A stretch of DNA of 64,000 bases from Andreprevotia lacus DSM 23236 (GTDB lineage: Bacteria > Pseudomonadota > Gammaproteobacteria > Burkholderiales > Chitinibacteraceae). Where the stretch lies: NCBI RefSeq assembly GCF_900176275.1, contig NZ_FWXD01000012.1, forward strand, positions 1 to 64,000. The letters run 5' to 3'. Shown piece by piece: positions 7,629 through 16,551 of this stretch; position 1 is the first letter of the stretch; every line of letters begins with the position of its first letter. The translations under genes were made by a program, and so were the position numbers. Under the pieces are notes generated by a model, which was not told where the DNA came from, searched no databases, and worked only from the letters and a program-made list of their open reading frames with translations.

Positions 7629-8528
7629 TTGGATACCCTGCTCAGCATGCGCGTGTTCAATCAGGTGGCAACCCTGGGCAGCTTCGTTGCTGCGGCCGAC
7701 AGGCTGGGCATGTCGACCGCCATGGTCAGCAAACACGTCAAGCATCTGGAACAACACCTGGGCAGCCGGCTGCTCAACCGCACCACGCGCCACCTCAGCC
7801 TGACCGGGCCGGGCGCCGCCTACTTCGAGCGTGCCCAAGCGGTACTGGCCGAGCTGGAGGAGCTGGAAACCAATCTGCGCCAGACCACGGTCAAGCCGCG
7901 CGGTACGCTCAAGGTCAGCGGGCCGGTGACCTTTTGCGTCAATTACCTTGGCCCCGTCCTCAAGGATTACTACACGCGCTATCCCGACATGAAGGTGGAC
8001 CTGCATCTGTCTGACCGGGTGATCGATCTGGTCGAGGAGGGCATGGACATGGGCATACGCATTTCCGCCCAGCCCAATCCGACGCTGGTGGCGCGGCGGC
8101 TGGGGCCGATCAAGCTGCGGTTGGTTGGCTCACCTGCCTATCTGGCTGCACAAGGCACACCGCAAACGCCGGAAGACCTGGTGGACCATGCCTGCATTAC
8201 CTACACCTATTCCAACAGCGGCAACGCCTGGCAGTTTGATGGCCCCGACGGCCCGGTCACGGTGAACGTGCACCCGCGCCTGCGCGTGAACAATGCCGAG
8301 ATGGCCACCCGTGCCGCACTGGAAGGCTTGGGGCTGACGCTGCAGCCCACCATTCTCACCCAGCCCTATCTAAGCTCGGGGCAACTGGTGCCGCTGCTGT
8401 GTGATTATCCGCGCCCGGACATCTGGTTGTATGCGGTCTATCCCAACCGCACGCATTTGACCGCCAAGGTGCGGGCCTTCATTGATCTGCTGGTCGAGCA
8501 CTTTGGTGACAATCCGCCGTGGAATTGA
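7629..8528 (+). CDS. LysR-family transcriptional regulator
   Basis: The 299-aa protein has the LysR N-terminal winged helix (MRVFNQVATLGSFVAAADRL..., HTH near residues 18-37, STAMVSKHVKHLEQHLGSRL) and a C-terminal periplasmic-binding-like effector domain with the LPVTFCVNYLGP/LHLSDRVIDLVEEGMD type core of the CrgA/DsdC-like group. TTG at 7629 is the start: GAGGGG (7615-7620) lies eight bases before it. The gene is divergent from the small secreted protein gene and has paired 12-bp repeats in its leader. Inducer unknown. Confidence 0.9.
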   Translation: MDTLLSMRVFNQVATLGSFVAAADRLGMSTAMVSKHVKHLEQHLGSRLLNRTTRHLSLTGPGAAYFERAQAVLAELEELETNLRQTTVKPRGTLKVSGPVTFCVNYLGPVLKDYYTRYPDMKVDLHLSDRVIDLVEEGMDMGIRISAQPNPTLVARRLGPIKLRLVGSPAYLAAQGTPQTPEDLVDHACITYTYSNSGNAWQFDGPDGPVTVNVHPRLRVNNAEMATRAALEGLGLTLQPTILTQPYLSSGQLVPLLCDYPRPDIWLYAVYPNRTHLTAKVRAFIDLLVEHFGDNPPWN

Positions 8529-8626
8529 GCTGCTGTCACCTTCATGACAATGGTTTGAAAAGTCGAGTATGCTGCATTCACCGGGCCAACTGAGCCAGCC
8601 CGGCCGGTGACGAGCGGGGTAGCACA

Positions 8627-10417
8627 ATGTGGAAGCTGATCTGTGCCGTGATCTGTTGCGTATTCATACTGGCAGGGTGCAGTGGCGGTGGTGCGAATAG
8701 CGATGCTGCTGCACCGCCAGTACCATTGGCAGTAATTGCGCAGGCGCCTCGAACTGCTGCAGCCGACGTGGCCAGCTATGCGGTGCCACAGACCGGATGG
8801 TACTGGAACCCGGCCGAGGGCGGGCGTGGCTACGCCATTGAGGTACAGGGCAACCAGATTTTCCTGGTGGCTTTCATGTATGAAACCAACGGTGTTGCCA
8901 CATGGTATGCCAGCACGCTGACGCAACAGGCCAATGGCCAGTATGCCGGCGAGTTGATGCGTTATGCAGGCGGGCAGACGCTAGGGGGAGCTTACAAGGC
9001 GCCAAGCAGTAATCGCATTGCCTATGTAGTGGCAGCTTTTTCCAGCGCTGGCAGCGGTAATCTGCTGATTACACCGGTGAATGGTGATCAGCCGGTCAGT
9101 ACGGCGATTCAACGTTTCCCGATTTCCACACCGAATGCGTTTAGCACCTCAGCTGCAGGTTTCCAGAACGGCTGGTACTGGAACGATGCCGAGGGCGGGC
9201 GTGGCTACTTTGTCGAAGTACAGGGTACGCAGGCCTTCGTTGCTGCCTTCATGTACGACAGCAGTGGCCAGCCCACGTGGTATGTAGCCAATGCCACACT
9301 CAATGGTGGGCAGCAACTGAGCGGCCCCATGCTGCAGTACGCGGGAGGCCAGTCTTTGCTATCCGGCTATAAGACGGCGAGCCAGAAGCCGGGCAACTCA
9401 GGCAACATCAGTTTTAGCCTGAACGGTGGTCAAGGCGGCAGCATCGTATTGCCTGGTGGTGGGGTCGTTGCAAGCAAGCGCTTCAGCTTCAACCCCGATC
9501 CACCTGCATCGCCCCCAAGTTGCTCCTCGCCGCAGGTCTACATCAATGGTGCCTGCACCACGCCAACTGCGTCGGCCGAAGTGCGGCCAGTGCTGATGTT
9601 GCTGGTTTCGCCATCCCCGGTGGGGACTACCTATCAGGCAGAGCTGTGCTGGGGGGGCGCTAGCGATGACAATTGTGATTTGCTCGGCAATTCGGTCTTT
9701 GTCAGCATTGATGATTTGCGTGATCCGAACGAAGACATGCCGGCAACGCTGGCCTACGTGAAGCAGGTGGAGGATGAGCTCAATGCCATGCTGTCGCGCA
9801 TCTGGAGCGCCAAGACCATACCGTCGCGCAGCACCGTGCTCAGCATTCTCAGTCAGGCGATCGAGCAAGATCTGGCTGACGAAGGATTGACTGCGGTGCC
9901 GACTGCTACCAAAGCTTTTGTCGACGCCGGTTATCCCGCTGCAAACCCGAGCACTGTCGTGCCGGTCTGTAATGCCCCGCAGGTGTTGAGCGATGGTGTT
10001 TGCAAAAACCCAGCCGTGGTCTGTACCAGCCCGAAAATCCTGCAGAATGGTGAATGTGTAACACCGCTACCGCTCAAGGTCGACCCGATTTATGGCTACA
10101 TGGAAATTCCCACACCGGTCAGTCATGCTTCACAAGATTACATTTGTAAATCGTGGCAAGTGATCGGGGCGCCAATCAAACTTTCCAGTTGTGGCCTCAA
10201 GGCGGGCAGCAAGGGGGGGTACTCTGTCGTGGAAAACGACAACAGCGGTCCTGCCGACGTCTGCTATCGCATCACTTACAAGGACCGTTCCACGCCGGAG
10301 AAACTGTGCTTCATCACTATGGCCAGTGGGGAGGTGAAGCAGCCAGCGTGTTACTCCTGCGGCACCACTGGACCAGGGGTGAATCTGGTCGAGCTGGATA
10401 GTTTCAAGCCCAAATAA
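8627..10417 (+). CDS. Lipoprotein with duplicated GWYWN domain and three Cys-loop motifs (596 aa)
   Basis: Signal peptide II with lipobox ending LAGC (lipidated Cys18). A domain of about 120 residues occurs twice, starting at Gly57 (GWYWNPAEGGRGYAIEVQG) and Gly182 (GWYWNDAEGGRGYFVEVQG), each followed by AFMYD/ETNG...TWY. Such GW-W-N/AEGGRG modules are known as extracellular beta-rich repeats in betaproteobacterial secreted proteins, without a defined function. The C-terminal half holds three short motifs of the form C-x2-P-[QK]-[VI]-x3-G-x-C-x2-P at Cys299, Cys448 and Cys466. Likely anchored in the outer membrane and facing outwards or the periplasm. It is a monocistronic gene convergent with the thioesterase gene. 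Confidence 0.75.
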   Translation: MWKLICAVICCVFILAGCSGGGANSDAAAPPVPLAVIAQAPRTAAADVASYAVPQTGWYWNPAEGGRGYAIEVQGNQIFLVAFMYETNGVATWYASTLTQQANGQYAGELMRYAGGQTLGGAYKAPSSNRIAYVVAAFSSAGSGNLLITPVNGDQPVSTAIQRFPISTPNAFSTSAAGFQNGWYWNDAEGGRGYFVEVQGTQAFVAAFMYDSSGQPTWYVANATLNGGQQLSGPMLQYAGGQSLLSGYKTASQKPGNSGNISFSLNGGQGGSIVLPGGGVVASKRFSFNPDPPASPPSCSSPQVYINGACTTPTASAEVRPVLMLLVSPSPVGTTYQAELCWGGASDDNCDLLGNSVFVSIDDLRDPNEDMPATLAYVKQVEDELNAMLSRIWSAKTIPSRSTVLSILSQAIEQDLADEGLTAVPTATKAFVDAGYPAANPSTVVPVCNAPQVLSDGVCKNPAVVCTSPKILQNGECVTPLPLKVDPIYGYMEIPTPVSHASQDYICKSWQVIGAPIKLSSCGLKAGSKGGYSVVENDNSGPADVCYRITYKDRSTPEKLCFITMASGEVKQPACYSCGTTGPGVNLVELDSFKPK

Positions 10418-10433
10418 ACCAGGGTGGCGGGCA

Positions 10434-10952
10434 TTACTTCAGCTTGGCCATCCCGTCCGCCCACGCCTGCAGCCAATCCGGCAGCGGGGGGGATGCTTCG
10501 GTATGGCCGGCCAGCGCCATCATCTCTGCCGAGTTGACCGAGCCGCCGCTGCGGCGCAGAAAGCGTGCGCGGATCACGGCGACGGCGTAGGTGTCGTCGC
10601 CGACCACGAAGCGCTGGTCGAGGTAGATCGATTTCTCGTCCCAGCCCAGCACCGTGGTTTCCACTTCAAAGCGCTGCCACAGCTTGAGTGATTTGCGGAA
10701 CTGCATGGTTTCCGCCGCCACCACCGGATACCAGCCGGCCTGGTTCACCTTGTCGTAGAGATCGGCGCGCAGCATCAGGTCGGTGCGTGCCAGATCGAGC
10801 AGGGTGAAATAGCGGCCGTTGTTGACGTGCATCAGCAGGTCCAGATCGTTGGGCAGCACCATGAACGGGGTGCGGCACGGGCCGAGCAGGTCACTCTTGG
10901 GGCGGCGGCGCCAGGTCAGCAGCAACCACAACAGGCGCAAATACAGATTCAT
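10434..10952 (-). CDS. Hotdog-fold acyl-CoA thioesterase family protein (THEM6-like)
   Basis: The 172-aa product shows the 4HBT-like pattern PNDLDLLMHVNNGRYFTLLDLARTD with the DxNxH-type segment (here LMHVNNGRY) that forms the active site, followed by FRKSLKLWQRFEVETTVLGWDE. An N-terminal hydrophobic stretch (LYLRLLWLLLTW) may be a membrane-associating helix, as in the THEM6-like branch. GGGAGA precedes the ATG. Substrate is probably a fatty acyl-CoA or related thioester; no specific one is evident. It is divergent from the YhdH-type reductase gene with about 110 bp between them. Confidence 0.8.
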   Translation of the reverse strand: MNLYLRLLWLLLTWRRRPKSDLLGPCRTPFMVLPNDLDLLMHVNNGRYFTLLDLARTDLMLRADLYDKVNQAGWYPVVAAETMQFRKSLKLWQRFEVETTVLGWDEKSIYLDQRFVVGDDTYAVAVIRARFLRRSGGSVNSAEMMALAGHTEASPPLPDWLQAWADGMAKLK

Positions 10953-11061
10953 CGGGTTCTCCCTGAGGTGTCGCGCTTGACCATGCGTTATGCTGGGCGC
11001 GGAGCTGCCGCTTTATCCCAAGCCGGCAGCGGGGCGTCAATGGCAGTTTTCCGGAGGCAGC

Positions 11062-12045
11062 ATGTTTCAAGCAATCTGCTTGCAGCAGGACGAAGGTGGG
11101 TTTAGTGCCGGCCTGACCACGCTGGACGAAGCACGGCTGCCGCCCGACGGCGTGCTGGTGCAGGTGGCGTATTCCACGCTCAACTACAAGGATGCGCTGG
11201 CCATCTGCAACGCCGGGCCGGTGGTGCGGCTATGGCCCATGGTGCCGGGCGTGGACTGCGCCGGTACGGTGCTGGCCTCCGATCATGACGATTTTGTGCC
11301 GGGTGACCCGATCATCTTCAATGGTTGGGGTGCGGGTGAAACGCGCTGGGGTGCACTGGCGCAGCGTGCACGGCTGCCGGCCGAGGGTATGGTCAAGCTG
11401 CCGGCGGCTTATACCCCGCATGATGCCATGGCCTTGGGCACCGCCGGCTATACCGCCATGCTGTGTGTGCAGGCACTTACGCGGCATGGTGTGCCACCGG
11501 GTAGCGGGCCAGTGCTGGTGACCGGTGCCACGGGCGGCGTCGGCTCGATTGCCACCTTGCTGCTGGCGCAGCGCGGTTACGAGGTGGCGGTACTCACCGG
11601 CAAGCCGCAGGCGGCGGACTATCTGCGCGGGCTGGGCGCCTTGCAGGTGCTGGATCGGGCCGAGTTCGCACAAGCCGGCAAGCCTTTGCAGAAAATGCGC
11701 TGGGCCGGCGCGGTGGATACCGTCGGCAGTCACACGCTGGCCAATGTCTGTGCGCAGCTACGCTACGGCGGGGTGGTGGCGGCATGCGGGTTGGCGCAGG
11801 GTATGGAACTGCCGGCCACCGTTGCGCCCTTCATCCTGCGTGGTGTGACCTTGGCCGGTATCGACAGCGTATACGCGCCGCGCGCACTGCGCGAAGGCGC
11901 ATGGGCGGCGCTGGCGGCCGAATTGCCGGCTAGCAAGCTGGGGCAGGTGGTAACGGAAATCGGCTTGAGCGAAGCGATTGCCGCCGCCGGCGAGATCATG
12001 GCCGGGCGGCATACCGGACGCTATGTGGTAGATGTGAATCGTTGA
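11062..12045 (+). CDS. YhdH/AcuI-type NADPH-dependent acryloyl-CoA (quinone) reductase
   Basis: Start at ATG 11062 follows GGAGG (11053-11057); an upstream in-frame ATG (10990) has none. The 327-aa medium-chain dehydrogenase has the YhdH N-terminal signature YSTLNYKDALAI and PGVDCAGTV, and the Rossmann motif VTGATGGVGSIA around residues 150-161. It lacks the zinc-binding cysteines of alcohol dehydrogenases, as usual for this branch. Known members reduce acryloyl-CoA to propionyl-CoA with NADPH. Monocistronic; convergent with the phosphatase gene. Confidence 0.88.
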   Translation: MFQAICLQQDEGGFSAGLTTLDEARLPPDGVLVQVAYSTLNYKDALAICNAGPVVRLWPMVPGVDCAGTVLASDHDDFVPGDPIIFNGWGAGETRWGALAQRARLPAEGMVKLPAAYTPHDAMALGTAGYTAMLCVQALTRHGVPPGSGPVLVTGATGGVGSIATLLLAQRGYEVAVLTGKPQAADYLRGLGALQVLDRAEFAQAGKPLQKMRWAGAVDTVGSHTLANVCAQLRYGGVVAACGLAQGMELPATVAPFILRGVTLAGIDSVYAPRALREGAWAALAAELPASKLGQVVTEIGLSEAIAAAGEIMAGRHTGRYVVDVNR

Positions 12046-12096
12046 TGCGCGAACTACACAGGCCGGCTTGGTGGCTTTGTTGCGGAAGCCGTGAAC

Positions 12097-12120
12097 AAAA
12101 AAGCCCGCCAAAGGCGGGCT
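12097..12120 (-). terminator. Terminator of the phosphatase-ubiG transcript
   Basis: On the minus strand: AGCCCGCC, loop TTT, GGCGGGCT then a run of T (A run at 12097-12102 on the plus strand). It lies 19 bp beyond the phosphatase stop codon; there is no T-run for the plus-strand reductase gene. Confidence 0.8.
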
Positions 12121-12138
12121 GTGTGTAGCTGGGGGCAC

Positions 12139-12804
12139 TTAACCCGGCAAATGGGCCAAGAGCTCCAGCGGGTGCTCGATCTGCAGATCGGCCCCCCAGG
12201 CCAGCGGTGTGTCGGTGTCGGCGATATAGCCGTAATTGGCCAGCACGGTGGTCATGCCCACTTTGCGGCCGGCTTCGATGTCGCGCTCGGCATCCCCGAC
12301 GTATACACAATGCTCGGGCGCGATGCCCAACCCGGCCGCGGCGTGCAGCATGGGCTTGGGGTCGGGCTTGGGCACGCCGACGGTATCGCCGGACACCACC
12401 ACACCGGGGGCGACCGGTAGCGGCAGGTGCGGCATCAGCAGCTCGGTGTATTTGCCCGGCTTGTTGGTGACGATGCCCCAAGCCAGACCACGATCGGCAA
12501 TGGCCTGGATCAGCTCGGCCACGCCTTCGAACAATACCGTGCCCTGATGTGGCGCCGCTTCGTAGTGGGCCAGAAAGCGCACGCGCAGTTCGGCAAAGGC
12601 ATCGTCTTGCGGGGTGACGCCGAAACCGAGGCCGATCAGCCCGCGTGCGCCGTGGCTGGCGATGGGGCGGATGGCGGTGTACGGTTGCTCGGGGCGGCCT
12701 TCCTCGGCCAGCAGTTTGTTCAGCGCGGCGCCCAGGTCCGGGGCGGTATCGGCCAGCGTACCGTCCAGATCGAACAATACGGCTTTGATCATTTGCTGGC
12801 TCAT
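12139..12804 (-). CDS. HAD-family phosphatase (phosphoglycolate phosphatase / MupP type)
   Basis: The 221-aa protein has HAD motif [10 protein letters not shown], motif II-type TNKPGK, and motif III/IV KPDPKPM with [13 protein letters not shown]. Start chosen at ATG 12804 because it overlaps the ubiG stop as ATGA; the longer frame adds five residues. Next to ubiG, this gene is either gph (2-phosphoglycolate removal) or mupP (N-acetylmuramic acid 6-phosphate phosphatase in peptidoglycan recycling); in Pseudomonas the ubiG-adjacent copy was shown to be MupP. Sequence alone does not decide here. Last gene of the ubiG transcript, followed by a terminator. Confidence 0.85.
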   Translation of the reverse strand: MSQQMIKAVLFDLDGTLADTAPDLGAALNKLLAEEGRPEQPYTAIRPIASHGARGLIGLGFGVTPQDDAFAELRVRFLAHYEAAPHQGTVLFEGVAELIQAIADRGLAWGIVTNKPGKYTELLMPHLPLPVAPGVVVSGDTVGVPKPDPKPMLHAAAGLGIAPEHCVYVGDAERDIEAGRKVGMTTVLANYGYIADTDTPLAWGADLQIEHPLELLAHLPG

Positions 12805-13514
12805 GCCGGTTTCCTGCACGCCACCAGATAGTTCACGTCGGTATCGCCACCGAGCGAATAGTGCTGGTTGATCGGGTTGTAATGCAGGCCGGTGAGGTCC
12901 ACGGTATCGAGGCCGGCTGTGCGCGTCATGCGCGCCAGCTCGGACGGCTTGATGAACTTGGCGTAGTCATGCGTGCCGCGCGGCAGCATGCCCAGCACGT
13001 ATTCGGCGCCCAGTACGGCCAGCAGATAGCTCTTGGGGTTGCGGTTGAGTGTGGAGAAGAACACCCAGCCGCCCGGCTTGACCATGCGCGTGCAGGCTTC
13101 GACCACGCTGGCGGGCGAGGGCACGTGTTCCAGCATTTCCATGCAGGTGACCACGTCGAAGCTTTCCGGGGCTTCGTCTGCCAGTGCTTCGGCGGCGATG
13201 CAGCGATAATCCACGCTCAGGCCGGATTCAAACAGGTGCAGTTTGGCGACCTTGAGCGATTTCTCGGCCAGATCAATGCCGGTGACCTGTGCGCCGGACT
13301 GTGCCAGTGCCTCGGCCAGAATGCCGCCGCCACAGCCGACATCCACGGTCTTGCTGCCGGTCAGTTCGACGTATTGCTGGATGAAGCCGAGCCGCAGCGG
13401 GTTGATCTGGTGCAGCGGCTTGAATTCGCTGTCCTTGTCCCACCATTTGTGGGCCAGTGCGGAAAACTTGGCGAGTTCGGCCTGATCGGCATTGAGCGTG
13501 GTGGCGTCGGTCAT
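12801..13514 (-). CDS. ubiG: Ubiquinone biosynthesis O-methyltransferase UbiG
   Basis: The 237-aa class I SAM methyltransferase has motif [16 protein letters not shown], post-[14 protein letters not shown], and the conserved N-terminal [19 protein letters not shown] and NPLR segments that identify UbiG. It performs both O-methylations of ubiquinone synthesis at the inner membrane. The C-terminal segment [21 protein letters not shown] is also typical. It is followed by, and overlaps by 4 nt, the HAD phosphatase gene, an arrangement common in beta- and gammaproteobacteria. Confidence 0.95.
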   Translation of the reverse strand: MTDATTLNADQAELAKFSALAHKWWDKDSEFKPLHQINPLRLGFIQQYVELTGSKTVDVGCGGGILAEALAQSGAQVTGIDLAEKSLKVAKLHLFESGLSVDYRCIAAEALADEAPESFDVVTCMEMLEHVPSPASVVEACTRMVKPGGWVFFSTLNRNPKSYLLAVLGAEYVLGMLPRGTHDYAKFIKPSELARMTRTAGLDTVDLTGLHYNPINQHYSLGGDTDVNYLVACRKPA

Positions 13515-13595
13515 GTGAGGAGATGGAGCGTGGACACAGACCGACAGTTTACCGCGTAGGCCGGTTGCCGGGCAGTGCCATCTGCCCGGCCTGGA

Positions 13596-14177
13596 TCAAG
13601 TCAGGATCTTGATGATGCCGTCCGGGTGCAGCGCCCACCCCAGAAAGCCGGCAAGGCCGAAAATGACGCCGCCGACACCGAAGGTCCACGACAGCATCAG
13701 CATCCAGCGTTTCTCGGTCAGTGCGGCCATGGCGGCGACGGCCATGGCGATCGACAATAGCGCATCGGACAAGTCGAACTGGTCGTCGCGGTAGCCGAGG
13801 TCGTCGTATTCCTTCTCGAAACCCTTGGCCTTGGCCATCAGTGCTTCGCCATCCTTGCCCAGCTTGGCGATCTTGGCTTCGAACTGCGCGATCATTGGCG
13901 CAATCTGCTGTGCCTTGGCGGCATCGGCCTGCGCACTGGCGAGCTTGGCCTGGGTCAGCCCTTGCTCCTCAATATAGCCTTTCAGCTTCTTGGCCTGGTA
14001 TTCGTTCCAGGTATCCAGCGAGTTTGCCTTGGCCACCTGCATGGCCTGCACGATGTTGTCGTCCTTGATCTTGCCCAGTGCCATGCAGACCGACAGCACC
14101 ACGACGGTGACGGCAACAAAGCTGTTGAGCAGCGATTTTTTCTCGGGACTGCCGGTTTCGGGGACTTCAATTTCCAT
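13596..14177 (-). CDS. DUF4337-type membrane protein
   Basis: Start at ATG 14177 (MEIEVPETGSPEKKSLLN) is preferred; the longer frame lacks support. The 193-aa protein has one N-terminal transmembrane helix (FVAVTVVVLSVCMALG), a long central charged helix likely to form a coiled coil (residues about 45-115), and two C-terminal membrane helices (LLSIAMAVAAMAAL and MLMLSWTFGVGGVIFGLAG). This layout and the KIKDDNIVQAMQ/WNEYQAKK motif fit the DUF4337 family of unknown function. It lies between ubiG and mtaD on the same strand. Confidence 0.75.
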   Translation of the reverse strand: MEIEVPETGSPEKKSLLNSFVAVTVVVLSVCMALGKIKDDNIVQAMQVAKANSLDTWNEYQAKKLKGYIEEQGLTQAKLASAQADAAKAQQIAPMIAQFEAKIAKLGKDGEALMAKAKGFEKEYDDLGYRDDQFDLSDALLSIAMAVAAMAALTEKRWMLMLSWTFGVGGVIFGLAGFLGWALHPDGIIKILT

Positions 14178-14243
14178 GGCGGGCTCGGCTTTGTGATAGA
14201 CGCGGCTATCACAACGCACGAACCCGCGATTGGATGACGCAGC

Positions 14244-15551
14244 TCAGCCGGCGATGCGCTGTTGCCAGTGGCGGGCGCGTGCCGCGACTTGCGGCAGCTT
14301 GATACGGGTCAGCTCGCCATCGGCCAGTTGCAGTTCGCCATTGATCCACACATGGCTGACCTGCTGGCGGTCGAGCGCGTAGACCAGATGCGATACCGGG
14401 TCGAAGCAGGGCTGGGTGCCCAGCGCCGACAGATCGACGGCGATCATGTCGGCTGCCTTGCCGGCTTCCAGCGTGCCGATACGGTCGTCCCAGCCCAGCG
14501 CCCTGGCACCGCCCAATGTGGCCATTTCCAGCGCCTGCCAGGCCGGCAGGGCCTCGGGGTTGCCGCTTTGGCCCTTGGCCAGTAGCGCGGCAAGGCGCAG
14601 CTCGGCAAACATGTCCAGCTTGTTGTTGCTGGCCGCACCATCGGTGCCTATGCCGACATTGATGCCGGCAGTGAGCTGATCGGTGACGCGGGCAAAGCCC
14701 GAGGCCAGCTTGAGGTTGGAGGCCGGGTTGTGCGCGATATGCACACCGCGTTTGGCCACCAGTGCGATTTCGGCATCGGTCATGTGCACCATGTGCGCGG
14801 CGACCAGTTGGCCGGACAGCAGGCCCAGCCCGGCCAAGCGCTCAAGCGGGCGCACGCCGTGTTCTTTCAGGCTGCCGGCGATTTCGTCCTGCGTTTCGTG
14901 GATGTGGCAGTGGATGCCGATGCCCAGCTCGTCGGCCAGCGTGATGACGCGGCCAAAGGTGGCATCGCTCACGGTGTACGGTGCGTGCGGCGCAAGCGTA
15001 AAGCCCACCAACGGCTCGCCACGGAATTCGTCGATGCAGGCCAGTGCCTTTTGTATATAGGCGTCCGCGCCCGAGGCATAGGGGGTGGGGAATTCGAGGA
15101 TGGAGCAACCCACCATGATGCGAAAGCCGCTGGCAATGGCGGCACGTGCCACGGCGCCGTGATGGAAATACATGTCGTTGGCGCAGGTCGTACCACCGCG
15201 GATCATTTCGGCAATGGCGAGCTGGGTGCCGTCGTAAACGAATTCGTCGCTGACGTGTTTGCCCTCGGCCGGCCAGATGTGCTCGTTCAGCCAGGTCATC
15301 AGCGCCAGATCGTCGGCATAACCGCGCAGCAGGGTCATGGCCGAGTGCGCGTGCAGGTTGACGAGGCCAGGCATCAGCGCGTGATCGGGCAGGTTGACGA
15401 CGGCTGCATCCGGCCAGGCTGTGTGTGCGTCGGCCTGCGGCAGGATGGCGGCAATGCGATCATCCTGCATGACCAGTGCGTGGCCGGTGAGGACGTTGCG
15501 GGATTCAATCTGCAGCAGCCAGCGCGGCTGCACGAGCGTGATACGGGGCAT
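14244..15551 (-). CDS. mtaD: 5-methylthioadenosine/S-adenosylhomocysteine deaminase (TRZ/ATZ amidohydrolase)
   Basis: The 435-aa metal-dependent amidohydrolase has the metal-binding NLHAHSAM motif after a PGLVN strand, GIHCHIHETQDE, AHMVHM and GTDGAASNNKLDMF, which together are the signature of MtaD/TRZ-ATZ deaminases. It deaminates methylthioadenosine or S-adenosylhomocysteine, products of SAM use, in the cytoplasm. Its position near ubiG, a SAM-dependent methyltransferase that releases S-adenosylhomocysteine, is conserved in related bacteria and makes biochemical sense. No clear ribosome-binding site precedes the ATG. Confidence 0.9.
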   Translation of the reverse strand: MPRITLVQPRWLLQIESRNVLTGHALVMQDDRIAAILPQADAHTAWPDAAVVNLPDHALMPGLVNLHAHSAMTLLRGYADDLALMTWLNEHIWPAEGKHVSDEFVYDGTQLAIAEMIRGGTTCANDMYFHHGAVARAAIASGFRIMVGCSILEFPTPYASGADAYIQKALACIDEFRGEPLVGFTLAPHAPYTVSDATFGRVITLADELGIGIHCHIHETQDEIAGSLKEHGVRPLERLAGLGLLSGQLVAAHMVHMTDAEIALVAKRGVHIAHNPASNLKLASGFARVTDQLTAGINVGIGTDGAASNNKLDMFAELRLAALLAKGQSGNPEALPAWQALEMATLGGARALGWDDRIGTLEAGKAADMIAVDLSALGTQPCFDPVSHLVYALDRQQVSHVWINGELQLADGELTRIKLPQVAARARHWQQRIAG

Positions 15552-15585
15552 GGCGGACTCGGTGGATTACGGAGGGCAGAAATGC

Positions 15586-15612
15586 AAAAAGCCGACCTTT
15601 CGGTCGGCTTTT
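15586..15612 (-). terminator. Terminator after the Ala-rich lipoprotein gene
   Basis: GCCGACC (15591-15597), loop TTTC, GGTCGGC (15602-15608), with AAAAA before it giving the T-run on the minus strand and TTTT after it on the plus strand. It separates the lipoprotein gene from mtaD, which therefore needs its own promoter in only about 35 bp or reads through. Confidence 0.8.
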
Positions 15613-15630
15613 CGTGACGAGCTCGCTGGA

Positions 15631-15840
15631 TTACTTGGCAGCGGAAGCGTCGGAAGCAGCAGCAGCCGAAGCGTCGGAAGCAGCAGCTTCAGCCGGAGCC
15701 GAAGCAGCTTCGGAAGCAGCAGCAGCCGGAGCCGAAGCTTCAACAGCCGGAGCCGAAGCTTCAGCAGCCGGTTCGTCTTTCTTACCGCAAGCAGCCAGGC
15801 CAAGAGCGATCAGAGCAGCAACGAGCAGAGTCTTGTTCAT
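15631..15840 (-). CDS. Small Ala/Ser/Glu-rich lipoprotein (69 aa)
   Basis: Signal peptide MNKTLLVAALIALGLAAC with lipobox LAAC (Cys18), followed by GKKDE and then a low-complexity tail made only of Ala, Ser, Glu, Pro, Asp and Val, built from EASAPA- and SDASAA-like units. Small lipoproteins of this type are abundant in betaproteobacteria and have no known catalytic role; they may act as envelope spacers. The tail-coding DNA is itself repetitive, so its length may vary between strains. AAGG precedes the ATG. Confidence 0.75.
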   Translation of the reverse strand: MNKTLLVAALIALGLAACGKKDEPAAEASAPAVEASAPAAAASEAASAPAEAAASDASAAAASDASAAK

Positions 15841-16044
15841 TGTAATTACCTTTAAAGATGTAAGTTGGGGCCAAAAAGCAGAGCAATCGACCTATGATCG
15901 ATCGCTTAAAATTTGAGCAGTAAACATCACTGACGACCGACGGGGCGAATTCTAACACGTTCTGTCGGAAAAACTAGCGGTTTTGCCGGCTTTTGGTGCG
16001 TCGCGGCAGGGTCAATTGCAACCGTTTGTACACGTACTGTCAGC

Positions 16045-16551
16045 CTAGATATCCAGCCGGCGCCATGCGCTGGCCGGCTCGCTGAGGTCTTGTAAATATT
16101 GGCTTTTTTGTTGCAAAAACGCTACGGCCGCGCCGTTGCTGCCTGCCTCGCCGCGTGGCCAGTCCAGATGATGGCGAATCACATAATGCCTATCATCGGC
16201 CAGTGAAAAGACCTGTTCGTCAGTCTGGGCGTCCTCGCGCAGCAGATTCAGGCTCATCTGGTGGGCAAATACATCGTGCAGGCGCAGAAAGCGCGGTGCG
16301 CTGGCGGCGATGTAGTCGGGCCTGCGCGCCAGCACGGTGAGCTGGCCGCCACCGACCAGAAAACGTTGCAGTTGCTCGCAATTGGCGCGGCCGCCCAAGT
16401 CTGCGGCCTTGAAGTCGTCTTCATACAGCCACAGGCTGTGCTGTGCCACGGCCAACAGCGCGCTGAACGAGGCGGCGTAGTCTGCGTAGCGGTCAAACCG
16501 CTGCGGCGGATCAGCCGGCCACGTGAAGGTAGCCGTAGTCGTAACATTCAT
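16045..16551 (-). CDS. DUF7931-like (phospholipase-D-fold-like) protein downstream of roxA
   Basis: Start taken at ATG 16551 (MNVTTTATFTWPADPPQRF), which lies inside the 3' end of roxA in another frame (about 40 nt overlap). The 168-aa product contains FSALLAVAQHSLWLYEDDF and a C-terminal FLRLHDVFAHQMSLNLLRED...YVIRHHLDWPRGEA pattern that I associate with DUF7931 proteins, often encoded after cupin-type ribosomal oxygenases. There is no HKD motif, so no nuclease or lipase activity is predicted. Function unknown. Family name from memory, moderate certainty. Confidence 0.65.
   Translation of the reverse strand: MNVTTTATFTWPADPPQRFDRYADYAASFSALLAVAQHSLWLYEDDFKAADLGGRANCEQLQRFLVGGGQLTVLARRPDYIAASAPRFLRLHDVFAHQMSLNLLREDAQTDEQVFSLADDRHYVIRHHLDWPRGEAGSNGAAVAFLQQKSQYLQDLSEPASAWRRLDI

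Noticed and set aside
15614-15916. Plus-strand Ala-rich open frame
   Set aside because: Opposite strand of the Ala-rich lipoprotein; the minus-strand gene has a lipobox and ribosome-binding site.
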